Source of the DNA: Elusimicrobiota bacterium
GTDB lineage: Bacteria; Elusimicrobiota; Elusimicrobia; Elusimicrobiales; Elusimicrobiaceae
Length of the DNA stretch: 64,000 nt
Assembly (NCBI GenBank): GCA_009778915.1
Contig: WRFH01000001.1
Location: 410,551-474,550 of the forward strand
Reading direction: 5' to 3'
This document shows positions 7,811 to 15,887 of this stretch, piece by piece (position 1 is the first letter of the stretch; every line of letters begins with the position of its first letter). The position numbers and the translations under genes are program-made. The notes beneath the pieces were generated by a model. It made no database searches. It worked only from the letters and a program-made list of their open reading frames with translations, and was not told the origin of the DNA.

Positions 7811-8428
7811 TTAGTTGGTTTTAGCGGCTGCGTTCTGCGCGTCCGGCAGCAGTGAGCCGTCGCCGGGAAGTTCTTTAAAATACTTGTCCATGCCGCTTTT
7901 CAGAGTTTCCATTTTCGCGTCGTGTTTAGGCGGCTTATATTGGAAAGTGTCTTTAAACACGCCGGCGTCATTTTTGTCCGTAAATATTTTCGGATAAACA
8001 AGAGCTTTGGCGTTTTCGGAAATCTCCGCGGAAAAATCAGCTTTAAAAATGCAGAACCCCTCACCTATGTCTTTACACTCTTCGCCGTTCATAAAGTAGT
8101 AGTCATGCAGTTGGTTGGGCAATATCAGGTTGATTTTAGGCGACACGCTTGAAATTTTACCTTCGTCGGCGTCCTTTTTCGAATTCTCATAAGATTTCAG
8201 CAAATCTTCATAATCTTTAGTTTTTACCAGCACAAACCCCCGGTTATCTAGAAGCAGAACCGGTTTTGAAATAAAACGATGCAGCTTACGCATGCCGCGG
8301 GCGGTATCCTTCGGGTTTGTCGTATAGTTATAAATTATTTCAGTATAAACGTCGGGCAGGACCTGCTTAGCAAAAATAAGCGGCGCGGCCGCCAGCATAA
8401 ACGCGGATAAAATAAACAGTTTTTTCAT
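7811..8428 (-). CDS. Secreted protein with single copy of the 6461-family domain
   Basis: The 205-residue product has a signal peptide (FILSAFMLAAAPLIFAK) and one copy of the domain found twice in the 6461 gene: PDVYTEIIYNY, KPVLLLDNRGFVLVKTKDYEDL, FCIFKADFS and YPKIFTDKNDAGVFKDTF. The nucleotide stretch encoding the YPKIF segment is itself closely similar in both genes, suggesting a recent duplication. It is the last gene after the tolC-macA-macB-lipoprotein run, 18 bp beyond the lipoprotein stop, so probably co-transcribed with the efflux operon. Function unknown. Confidence 0.72.
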   Translation of the reverse strand: MKKLFILSAFMLAAAPLIFAKQVLPDVYTEIIYNYTTNPKDTARGMRKLHRFISKPVLLLDNRGFVLVKTKDYEDLLKSYENSKKDADEGKISSVSPKINLILPNQLHDYYFMNGEECKDIGEGFCIFKADFSAEISENAKALVYPKIFTDKNDAGVFKDTFQYKPPKHDAKMETLKSGMDKYFKELPGDGSLLPDAQNAAAKTN

Positions 8429-8446
8429 ATTTCCTCCAATAAAGTG

Positions 8447-8713
8447 CTATCTGCGCCGTCCGTCGCCGCGGCGGCCTCCGTCTTCATCTCTGGCCCCGTC
8501 TACCACGACGGGTACGTCCACGACCGGCTCAAAAAGCGGGTCCATTACCGGCTCAACCTCCGTCTCGATAACCGGCGACACGACAGGCTCTGTCACAATG
8601 TCTTTTTCTACAATCTGCCCGTTGGGTTTTTTAATAATTTCTTCCGTGACCGGCGGGTTTACCACGCAGCCCGTTAAAATAACCCCGAACAATATTACGT
8701 ACAATAATTTCAT
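8447..8713 (-). CDS. Small lipoprotein
   Basis: The 88-residue product has a lipoprotein signal (LLYVILFGVILTGC) with Cys at about residue 16. It is followed by an acidic, Val/Pro-rich repeat-like stretch (EPVVSPVIETEVEPVMDPLFEPVVDVPVV) and a basic tail ending RRGDGRRR. Low complexity and length suggest a tether or spacer protein in the periplasm. It sits 11 bp after macB and 18 bp before the next gene in the same operon. No homolog is recognised. Confidence 0.65.
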   Translation of the reverse strand: MKLLYVILFGVILTGCVVNPPVTEEIIKKPNGQIVEKDIVTEPVVSPVIETEVEPVMDPLFEPVVDVPVVVDGARDEDGGRRGDGRRR

Positions 8714-8724
8714 GTTACCCCCTT

Positions 8725-10683
8725 TTATTCATACCGCAAAGCTTCTATCGGCGATAATTGTGATGCTTTTCTCGCCGGCAGGAAACCGAAAATCACGCCC
8801 ACCCCGGCCGAAAACCCGACGGAAAGCAAAATAGAAAATACCGTCACTGTTATCGTCCACCCCGTGACTTTAGACACGGCAAGCGACACTATGACGCCGA
8901 AAATTATACCCAAAATCCCGCCGGTAAGCGACAGACCGGACGCTTCTATTAAAAACTGCAAAAGCACCGAATTTTTTGTCGCGCCCACGGCTTTACGCAG
9001 GCCGATTTCCGCCGTGCGTTCGCTTACGCTTACAAGCATTATATTCATAATCCCTATCCCGCCGACAAGCAGCGATATGCACGCCACCACGCCCAGAAGT
9101 ATCGTCATTGTGCTTGTCGTGGTTTCAAGCATCGTGACAAGGTCCGCCATGTTGCGCGTCCTGAAAGAATCGACCTGCGACACCGGCAGCCTGTAACGCG
9201 AAAGCATTGTCAGAAGGGCAAATTTTTCCGCCTCAAGAATTTTATTGTTTTTGACTTTTATAGCCGCGGATGATATGTATATTCCGCCGGTCAGCCTTTT
9301 CAGCGCGGTGTTGACGGGCACTACTATGATATCGTCCGCGTCGCGGAAACCCGTCGCGCCTTTTACCGGCAGCACGCCGACGACAAGAAACCTTTTCCCC
9401 GCTATTCTGACGTATTGGCCTATCGGGTTTTCCTGGCCGAAAATATTGTTTACCACCGTCTGGCCGAGCACGCAGACTTTGGACATATTGTCATTTTCTT
9501 TGTTAGTAAAAAAGCGGCCGTAAACCGGAGTTGCGTTTTGCAATTCTTCATAAGCGGTGCTTGCGCCTGTTATGGTTGTCAATGTATTTTTACCGTTGTG
9601 CTCCGCCAGAAAACTGCCGGAAACCATAGGGTCAACTTTATCCACAAGGTCGGTGTTTGCTTTGAGGGCGTAGGCGTCTTCTATCGTCATTTTACGCGGC
9701 GTGTTGCTGCTTACGCCGTTGATTTGTATGAGGCCGGGCATTATATAAACCACGTCCGCGCCCAGACTTTTAATGCGCTGCGCCATAGAGTCCTGCGCGC
9801 CCCTGCCGATGGCGAGCATGGCTATTATCGAACCCACGCCTATGATTATGCCAAGCATGGTCAGGAAAGAGCGCGCTTTGTTTATCAGCACAAATTTAGC
9901 GGCGGATAAAAAATTTTCTTTTATTTCGGCCAGGCTCAGGCCGGCTTTGGTTTTTTTAATCTGCGGAATTTCTTTGTCCGCGGCGGCAAGCGGCGTTTTT
10001 CTTACGTCGGAGATAATCTGTCCGTCTTTTATCATTATATTTCTGGCGGCCCATTCCGCGACGGCGGGTTCATGCGTTACCAAAATTATGCTTATGCCTT
10101 TTTTGTTCAAATCTTTTAAGATTTGCATAATTTCCTGCGCCTGGGAGGAGGACAGGTTGCCGGTAGGCTCGTCGGCAAAAATTATTTTAGGACTATTTAC
10201 CAAAGCCCTCGCGATGGCCACGCGCTGCTGCTGCCCGCCGGAAAGCTGGTTCGGATGATGGTTTAAACGCTCCGCAAGGCCGACGCTGCCCAGCAGTTCT
10301 TTTGCTTTGTCCGCTCTGTCAGAGCCGTTGGAATAGATTAACGGAAGCATTACGTTTTCCAGCGACGTGAGACGCGCCAGCAGGTTGTACTGCTGGAAGA
10401 CAAAGCCTATCATCTTGGAGCGGAGGAATGCCGTCTGCTCATCGTTAAAACTTAAAATGTCCTGCCCGTATATATGATACTCTCCGCCGGAGGGACGGTC
10501 AAACAGCCCCAGAATGTGCATAAGCGTGCTTTTGCCCGAACCCGACGGGCCCATTACCGCGACAAAATCGCCTTCTTCCACCGTCAGAGTTATGCCTTTT
10601 AAAATTTCAAGCGTCGCGCCGCCCAAATCATAGGATTTGGTAATATTTTTAATTTCTATTAAAGGCGGCTTTTTTGCTTCCAT
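8725..10683 (-). CDS. macB: MacB-type ABC transporter (ATPase fused to permease)
   Basis: The 652-residue protein has an N-terminal ABC ATPase with Walker A GPSGSGKS (45-52), Q-loop FVFQQYN, signature LSGGQ (147-151), Walker B IIFADEP (167-173) and switch His in LVTHE. It then has a membrane helix near 270 (FLTMLGIIIGVGSIIAML), a MacB-type periplasmic domain, and a C-terminal FtsX-like trio of helices with the typical SVSERTAEIGLRKAVGATK loop. With MacA and TolC partners immediately upstream it forms a tripartite efflux pump driven from the inner membrane by ATP. Substrate (macrolide, peptide, siderophore or lipid) cannot be told. The gene starts 1 bp after the macA stop. Confidence 0.95.
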   Translation of the reverse strand: MEAKKPPLIEIKNITKSYDLGGATLEILKGITLTVEEGDFVAVMGPSGSGKSTLMHILGLFDRPSGGEYHIYGQDILSFNDEQTAFLRSKMIGFVFQQYNLLARLTSLENVMLPLIYSNGSDRADKAKELLGSVGLAERLNHHPNQLSGGQQQRVAIARALVNSPKIIFADEPTGNLSSSQAQEIMQILKDLNKKGISIILVTHEPAVAEWAARNIMIKDGQIISDVRKTPLAAADKEIPQIKKTKAGLSLAEIKENFLSAAKFVLINKARSFLTMLGIIIGVGSIIAMLAIGRGAQDSMAQRIKSLGADVVYIMPGLIQINGVSSNTPRKMTIEDAYALKANTDLVDKVDPMVSGSFLAEHNGKNTLTTITGASTAYEELQNATPVYGRFFTNKENDNMSKVCVLGQTVVNNIFGQENPIGQYVRIAGKRFLVVGVLPVKGATGFRDADDIIVVPVNTALKRLTGGIYISSAAIKVKNNKILEAEKFALLTMLSRYRLPVSQVDSFRTRNMADLVTMLETTTSTMTILLGVVACISLLVGGIGIMNIMLVSVSERTAEIGLRKAVGATKNSVLLQFLIEASGLSLTGGILGIIFGVIVSLAVSKVTGWTITVTVFSILLSVGFSAGVGVIFGFLPARKASQLSPIEALRYE

Positions 10684-10684
10684 A

Positions 10685-11662
10685 TTATTTACCGCTGTTG
10701 ATAATGTCGGTGTTGGACATATTTTTTCTGTTCATCTGCAGCATGAAACTTTTTGAATTATTCGGCTGCGCGGGCGCGTAATTTTCCGCTTTGACAAGTA
10801 TTTCGTCGCCTTCGTTAAGGCCGGACAGGATTTGTATTTTATCTCCGTCCTGCACGCCGGTTTTTACCGTTTTTCTTATCTGCTTTTTATTGCTGCCGGC
10901 CAGCACGTAAGCGTTGCCGTCTTCGTCCTCTCCGACGGCGAGGTAAGGAACTATTATCGCGTTGTCAAAAGTATTGACGGTAACATCTATATTCGCGCTC
11001 ATCATTGATTTATAAAACGAAGGCAAATTGTCCATTTTTATTTTTACGTTATATGTTATGACGTTATTTGTGTTTATGCCTTCTTCCAGAATCTGGAAAA
11101 CTTTTCCGTCTGAGTAAACGTCCTGGTAAGCGTCAAGCTGCACCGCCGCTTTTTGTCCGGTTTTTATTTTGCCGATATCAGCTTCGTCGACGTTGGCCAC
11201 GACTATCAGTTGGTCTGACAAAGCGTAAACGACGTCCGTCGCGGCCACGGTCTGGCCTTCCACGACGGCTTTTAAAATTATAATTCCGTCCATGGGGGAG
11301 ATTACCGGCGTCGGCTTATAAGTATTTTCCCAGGCTTTAATATCTTCTTTGCTTGCACGCGCGGCGTCAAGTATCGCGGCTCTGTCAGTGGAACTTAGGT
11401 AGGCCAGTATCTGTCCTTTTTTTACGGCGGCGCCTTCGTCAACCAAAAGCGTTTCTATGCGGCCCGCCGTCGTGGGTTTTATTTCCACGCGGTCTAACGC
11501 GGCCACTTCGCCGGTAGTGTCCACAATTTCATGTATCGTGCCTTTTTGCGCTTTTACGACGGCGTAAGAAACGGCGGGCGGCTGTTCGGCGCGTTTGTAA
11601 AAATAAAAAGCGGCGGCCATGCAAATTAAAACGGCGCAAAAAATTATTATTTTTTTATTCAT
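10685..11662 (-). CDS. macA: MacA/HlyD-family periplasmic adaptor
   Basis: The 325-residue protein has one N-terminal membrane anchor (IIFCAVLICMAAAFYFY), a lipoyl-like half motif (VDTTGEVAALDRVEIKPTTAGRI...VDEGAAVKKGQILAYL), a short helical hairpin, the second lipoyl half (PVISPMDGIIILKAVVEGQTV) and beta-barrel and membrane-proximal domains. The alpha-hairpin is very short compared with classical MacA. Adaptors link MacB to TolC. The start overlaps the upstream tolC-like stop by 8 bp, supporting translational coupling. Confidence 0.93.
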   Translation of the reverse strand: MNKKIIIFCAVLICMAAAFYFYKRAEQPPAVSYAVVKAQKGTIHEIVDTTGEVAALDRVEIKPTTAGRIETLLVDEGAAVKKGQILAYLSSTDRAAILDAARASKEDIKAWENTYKPTPVISPMDGIIILKAVVEGQTVAATDVVYALSDQLIVVANVDEADIGKIKTGQKAAVQLDAYQDVYSDGKVFQILEEGINTNNVITYNVKIKMDNLPSFYKSMMSANIDVTVNTFDNAIIVPYLAVGEDEDGNAYVLAGSNKKQIRKTVKTGVQDGDKIQILSGLNEGDEILVKAENYAPAQPNNSKSFMLQMNRKNMSNTDIINSGK

Positions 11663-12962
11663 TTATTTTCTCCAAACCCGTTCCCAAAATATTATCCAGC
11701 GAGGCGGAATCAAGATTTGCCGTGTATAAAGAAGTAAGATACGCGCTTTTGTAATTTACCAAATCCTGTTCGACGCTCTGCCAAATCTGAAAGTCCATCA
11801 TGCCGGCCAGATACTGGATATTGGCTTCTTTGTCCATCTGCTCGGCCGACGCTAAAAGAAGTTTGTTTGAGTCTATGGTATCAATATCAGTTTCCAGCGC
11901 GGCGGACGCGGCCTGCAGCTGCGCTCTCGTCGTAAAATACTGCTGTTTAAGCGCTTCTTCGCTTTGCTCCAGCGCGGTTTTTGCTATGTCTATATTTTCT
12001 TTTGCCGCTGTTATGCCGCCTGAGAAAATGGGATAACTGAGCATGACGGAAACGGTCCAGATAGTTGAGGCGTTTCTCAAATCCGGTTTGTCATCCTGCA
12101 GGCCCCAGGTGCCGCCTGCAGCCAGCACAGGCAAAATCCCTGCCTTGGAAGAGGATAATTGCAGCCGCGCTATTTGCAAAGCGTTTTTACTTATTATTAT
12201 CTGAGGAGTGTTTTCCGCGGCGGAATTTATATCTACGGGTTTTGACGCGGCGGGCGCAAGGGTGTCTTTCAACGTAAAAGTATTTCCGATATCAACCCCC
12301 AGAACGGCAACCAGATTTTTGCGCGCGACGACCAAATTGCGCTGCGCGGCTTTTATGCCGTTGTTCGCGGCAACAGCCAGAGCGGAGGCGCGCATGTTAT
12401 TGCCTATGCTTTCGTTGCCGCCTTCGTACTGGAGGCGTATCATGTCTGCGCTTTTTTTGCGGATTTCATAAATATTTTTGTAAAGTTCCACGCTTTGCTG
12501 CGCGTAAAGCATGGCGAGGTATGCCTGCTTTAAACCGTACAGCACGGCGGCGGAAGTCTGTTGCAGCTGCGCGGCGGCCTGATTCGTATTTTCTTTTTGG
12601 ATTCTTATGTTTGACAGCGCTTCCCAGTTAAAAATATTTTGGTTCGCGCTGGCGGTGAGCGACCAGTAATTCTGCTGGTTTAAAATATCGTAATTAGATT
12701 TTTGGAAACCGTACTGAATATTCGCGGAAGGAGTGTACTGGTTTACGGCGAGGTTATAATTTAATCTTGCCGTCTCAAGATTTTTTTGGGCGATTATGTA
12801 CTGCGGATTATTTTTTATCGTAAGTTCAAGGCAGTCCCGCCACGTTAAGATGTCAGAAAAAAATATTCCCCGCGGATTGTCTTCTGCGTAAAGCGTGCGC
12901 GAGACGCAAAAAAGGACGGCAGCGGCTAATAGAAAAATACTATGCTGTTTTACCCCTTTCAT
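11655..12962 (-). CDS. TolC-family outer-membrane efflux protein
   Basis: I take the start at the eighth Met of the track ORF (12962), since GGGGGAAG lies about 10 nt upstream and a signal peptide follows (HSIFLLAAAVLFCVSRTLYA). The remaining about 435 residues show the duplicated TolC helical repeat: ITWRDCLELTIKNNPQYIIAQKNLETARLNYNLA-like and later ISKNALQIARLQLSSSKAGILPVLAAGGTW, with PIFSGG between. It forms the outer-membrane duct for MacAB. A hairpin covers the ribosome site (see 12974-13016), and the gene lies 74 bp after the autotransporter gene on the same strand. Confidence 0.9.
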   Translation of the reverse strand: MKGVKQHSIFLLAAAVLFCVSRTLYAEDNPRGIFFSDILTWRDCLELTIKNNPQYIIAQKNLETARLNYNLAVNQYTPSANIQYGFQKSNYDILNQQNYWSLTASANQNIFNWEALSNIRIQKENTNQAAAQLQQTSAAVLYGLKQAYLAMLYAQQSVELYKNIYEIRKKSADMIRLQYEGGNESIGNNMRASALAVAANNGIKAAQRNLVVARKNLVAVLGVDIGNTFTLKDTLAPAASKPVDINSAAENTPQIIISKNALQIARLQLSSSKAGILPVLAAGGTWGLQDDKPDLRNASTIWTVSVMLSYPIFSGGITAAKENIDIAKTALEQSEEALKQQYFTTRAQLQAASAALETDIDTIDSNKLLLASAEQMDKEANIQYLAGMMDFQIWQSVEQDLVNYKSAYLTSLYTANLDSASLDNILGTGLEKINE

Positions 12963-12973
12963 ATTACATCTTC

Positions 12974-13016
12974 CCCCGGACATATTTTAACAAAAATAAA
13001 TAAAATATGCCCGGGG
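12974..13016 (-). promoter_or_regulatory. Hairpin overlapping the tolC-like ribosome-binding site
   Basis: CCCCGGACATATTTTA (12974-12989) pairs with TAAAATATGCCCGGGG (13001-13016), 16 bp with one mismatch. On the minus-strand RNA the 3' arm ends in CCGGGG, which overlaps the GGGGGAAG ribosome site of the tolC-like gene. It could weaken read-through translation from the upstream autotransporter message or, less likely, act as a terminator, since no U-run follows on the minus strand. Confidence 0.5.
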
Positions 13017-13036
13017 TATTTTACGCGCTTTAAATT

Positions 13037-15727
13037 TTAGAAGGTAAACCTTATGCCGATATTACCGGATAACGCTTCATATACGGAGCCTTTACCGTAA
13101 GATACGTCGCCGTACAGATAAGCGTTGCATGACAGGAGGACATTGAGGCCCGCCGACGCTTCAACGCCGAAACCGCTTACGTCGGACTTCATATCCGCGC
13201 CGGCAAAATTTATATCGGTTTTGCCGAGCCATTCGTTATAAACGCCAAGTTCTATGAAAGGCCGGTAGCGTGACGCTTCGTTAGGGATATATGTGGTCTG
13301 CAGGCGCAGAGCAGTTGACAGACTTTGCGTGTTGCCGTAACGGACGTCGTCACTCATATTGGTGGAGTGCTGTTCGGAGCCGGCGGTTGCAAAGCGGATT
13401 TCCGCTTTCGGTTCAAGCACGAATGACGAGACGGCAATTAACCTGCCCGCCTCCAGACTGCCGGCGACGAAATTTCTGTCCGCGTCATAGGCTATCACTT
13501 CTCCGGCGGCGGAGATATTTTGCATTGTCATTTTTGCCTGGAAGTAGCGGGCCGTTAAATCCGCGAACCAGCCGTTTTCGTGCAGCCACACGGCGTAAAG
13601 ACCGGCGTTGGGCACTTCGCCGCTTCCCGTGCCGTCAAACATATTGGTCTGTTTTATTCTGATATTACTTGTGGAAATGTACCCGCCCATCAGACCGAGA
13701 TACAACAGAGAGGTATCACCGGAAACGGCTTTAACGTCAAAACCGGCTTCCGCGCCGAAGAGCGTCATATCCGCCGAAATTTTTTCGTCGACGTTCAGCC
13801 TCTGTCCGTAGCCGCGCGCCCAGAAACCGACGGGAGAACAGCCGTCGTCTATTAACAAATTGCCCATGCGTCTGCGCAGTTCGTCCATGCCGGCTTTAAC
13901 CAAAGTCAGGTGCAGCGCGGGCATGTTGGCGACCGTATTAGCCGTGTTCGTCAGCTCGCCGGTGGATTTTAGATACCAGTTGTTGTCAGACGCGTGGTTG
14001 AGAGCGTACTCATACGCGCCGGTATCCACCACGCCGCCGTTGAGCGCGAATGTTGCCGTTTTAGACGCGGCGTTCGTAACATCGACAACGAGTATTCCGT
14101 TTGAACTGTCAGGCGTCGGCGCGCCGTTGCTCCCTTTTGACGTGACGAATATTGTGGTATTGCCCGTTGCGTCGCCGCCGTCTACTACCAGTTTGTCCGT
14201 ATTTGTTCCGTTGCCGTCAAAATAAGTGTTCAGGTATAACTGCGCGCCGCTTGCCGTCCATGTGCCGGCGGTAAGCGTGTTGTAGGCGCTTCCTCTTAAA
14301 TCAACCGCGCCGTTTGTGACGTTTAAAACATTTGCCGTGTTTGACGTGTAAAAATGCAGCGTTGAATTTGAAATATTATTTACGCCGCTGAAAAACTCTC
14401 CGTACACGCTTGTAGTTCCCGCCGTCTGGTCAAACGTACCCAGGAAACCTTTATTCTGCGCGGCCGCCCCCAATATCATTTCGCCGGAAGAAGTTTTTTC
14501 TATCTGAGCCACGTCGTCGTTACTTGCTATGCCGCCCTGAAACTCAATTGTACCGCCTGTTCCGGCTATTGTGAGGACGGGGGGAACCGCGTCGGAGTAA
14601 CTTGTGTCGCTTAACAGGTAAATGTCGTTTGCGCCGGTGGAGTCCGTATTATTTTTAAACACGGTCGCTTTGCCGGCGGCTGTGTTCAAAGTTACGTTTC
14701 CGTCTAAATTAAATATCGCGCCGCCCACTCTGGCCGCGGAATTGCCGTCGAACAGCGCGCCCGCGCCGATGGTGAACGTGCTGAATTCATTGCCTATCGC
14801 GCCGGCCTCCTGACCCGCGCCAGTGGATGAGTTATTTATAAATTGCGCGTTTTCGCCTATGGTAAATGTTGCGCCGCCCACATTGGCTATGGCTCCGGCG
14901 TACTGCGCGGTGTTGTTTTGGAATACGGCGTTATCGCCTATCGTAGCCTCCGACTGGACATAGACGTTCATAATGGCGCCGGCCATTCCCGCGCTGTTGC
15001 CTTGGAAATTGGCGCTGTTGCCGATTGTCAAAATCGAGCCTTCGTTGGAAATCGCGCCGCCGTAATCGTTGAGCGCGGTGTTATTGATAAACTGCACGCG
15101 GTCGCCGATTCTGGTAAAAGCGTTGCCGGTGCCCGCGCTGTCGTTCATTGATATGGCTCCGCCGTCATACTGTGTCGCGGTGTTGCCGTTGAAAACCACG
15201 TCGTTTCCGAAAATCAGCTGATAATTGCTGTAAACCGCTCCGGCAAAATACGAGTTGTTATTGAGAAACTTCGTGCCGTCGGCAAAGGTCGTCGTCATCT
15301 GGTTATAAATCGCTCCGCCGCCCAAGGTGTCCGTAGAGCCGTTATTTTGGAAAATAACGCCCGGGCCTATTTCCGCCGTCGAAGTGAACAGCTTGTTATC
15401 GCTGGCCAGTAAAGCCCTGTTAAAATTTTCAAGAGTTACATTGCTTATATAAAAAGCCGTATTGCCGTGAAAGTCAGTCTGAAATCCTTTGTATGCCGAC
15501 GAACCCGCGGAAAGCGTGTATCCGCCGCCGTCAATGGTTTTACTTCCGCTGGCGGTAGGCATACCGCCTGTGGTGGTAATATTATCGGTTAATGTAATGG
15601 AAGATTCCGCGCCGTTTCCTATAAGGCCGTACAGCGTGGCCCAGTCCGGCGCAGCCGTAGCGGAACATTTTGCCGCGGAAACAAATAAGAAAAACAACGA
15701 TATAAAACTGACGTAAAGTGGCTTCAT
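13037..15727 (-). CDS. Autotransporter with chlamydial Pmp-like FxxN/GGAI repeats
   Basis: The 896-residue protein has a signal peptide, a right-handed beta-helix passenger with about eight repeats pairing FxNN with GGAI (FINNTALNDYGGAIS, FQNNTAQYAGAIAN, FDGNSAARVGGAIFN), a linker, and a C-terminal autotransporter barrel (about 620-896: VGFWARGYGQRLNVDEKISADMTLFGAEAGFD to GNIGIRFTF). The terminal Phe fits BAM recognition. FxxN and GGA(I/L/V) are the defining repeats of chlamydial polymorphic membrane proteins, which are adhesins. CGGAGA precedes the ATG. It is a clear paralog of the next gene but lacks its OmpA domain. Surface adhesion is inferred. Confidence 0.88.
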   Translation of the reverse strand: MKPLYVSFISLFFLFVSAAKCSATAAPDWATLYGLIGNGAESSITLTDNITTTGGMPTASGSKTIDGGGYTLSAGSSAYKGFQTDFHGNTAFYISNVTLENFNRALLASDNKLFTSTAEIGPGVIFQNNGSTDTLGGGAIYNQMTTTFADGTKFLNNNSYFAGAVYSNYQLIFGNDVVFNGNTATQYDGGAISMNDSAGTGNAFTRIGDRVQFINNTALNDYGGAISNEGSILTIGNSANFQGNSAGMAGAIMNVYVQSEATIGDNAVFQNNTAQYAGAIANVGGATFTIGENAQFINNSSTGAGQEAGAIGNEFSTFTIGAGALFDGNSAARVGGAIFNLDGNVTLNTAAGKATVFKNNTDSTGANDIYLLSDTSYSDAVPPVLTIAGTGGTIEFQGGIASNDDVAQIEKTSSGEMILGAAAQNKGFLGTFDQTAGTTSVYGEFFSGVNNISNSTLHFYTSNTANVLNVTNGAVDLRGSAYNTLTAGTWTASGAQLYLNTYFDGNGTNTDKLVVDGGDATGNTTIFVTSKGSNGAPTPDSSNGILVVDVTNAASKTATFALNGGVVDTGAYEYALNHASDNNWYLKSTGELTNTANTVANMPALHLTLVKAGMDELRRRMGNLLIDDGCSPVGFWARGYGQRLNVDEKISADMTLFGAEAGFDVKAVSGDTSLLYLGLMGGYISTSNIRIKQTNMFDGTGSGEVPNAGLYAVWLHENGWFADLTARYFQAKMTMQNISAAGEVIAYDADRNFVAGSLEAGRLIAVSSFVLEPKAEIRFATAGSEQHSTNMSDDVRYGNTQSLSTALRLQTTYIPNEASRYRPFIELGVYNEWLGKTDINFAGADMKSDVSGFGVEASAGLNVLLSCNAYLYGDVSYGKGSVYEALSGNIGIRFTF

Positions 15728-15826
15728 AATTATTCTCCGGTTTTTTAACTAGCAAAATATTTTAACAATTTGCCGGAGGATGATTAGTGGTATAAACAAC
15801 AAATATCAGACGACCAATTTAATTAA

Positions 15827-15857
15827 AAATCCTCATGCAAAAGCATGAGGATTTAAT
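15827..15857 (-). terminator. Terminator after the Pmp-OmpA fusion gene
   Basis: AAATCCTCATGC/GCATGAGGATTT with an AAAA loop; on the minus strand it is followed by TTAATT. Confidence 0.75.
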
Positions 15858-15887
15858 TTGTTGTAATTATAAGTTTTCTTCAAATTA

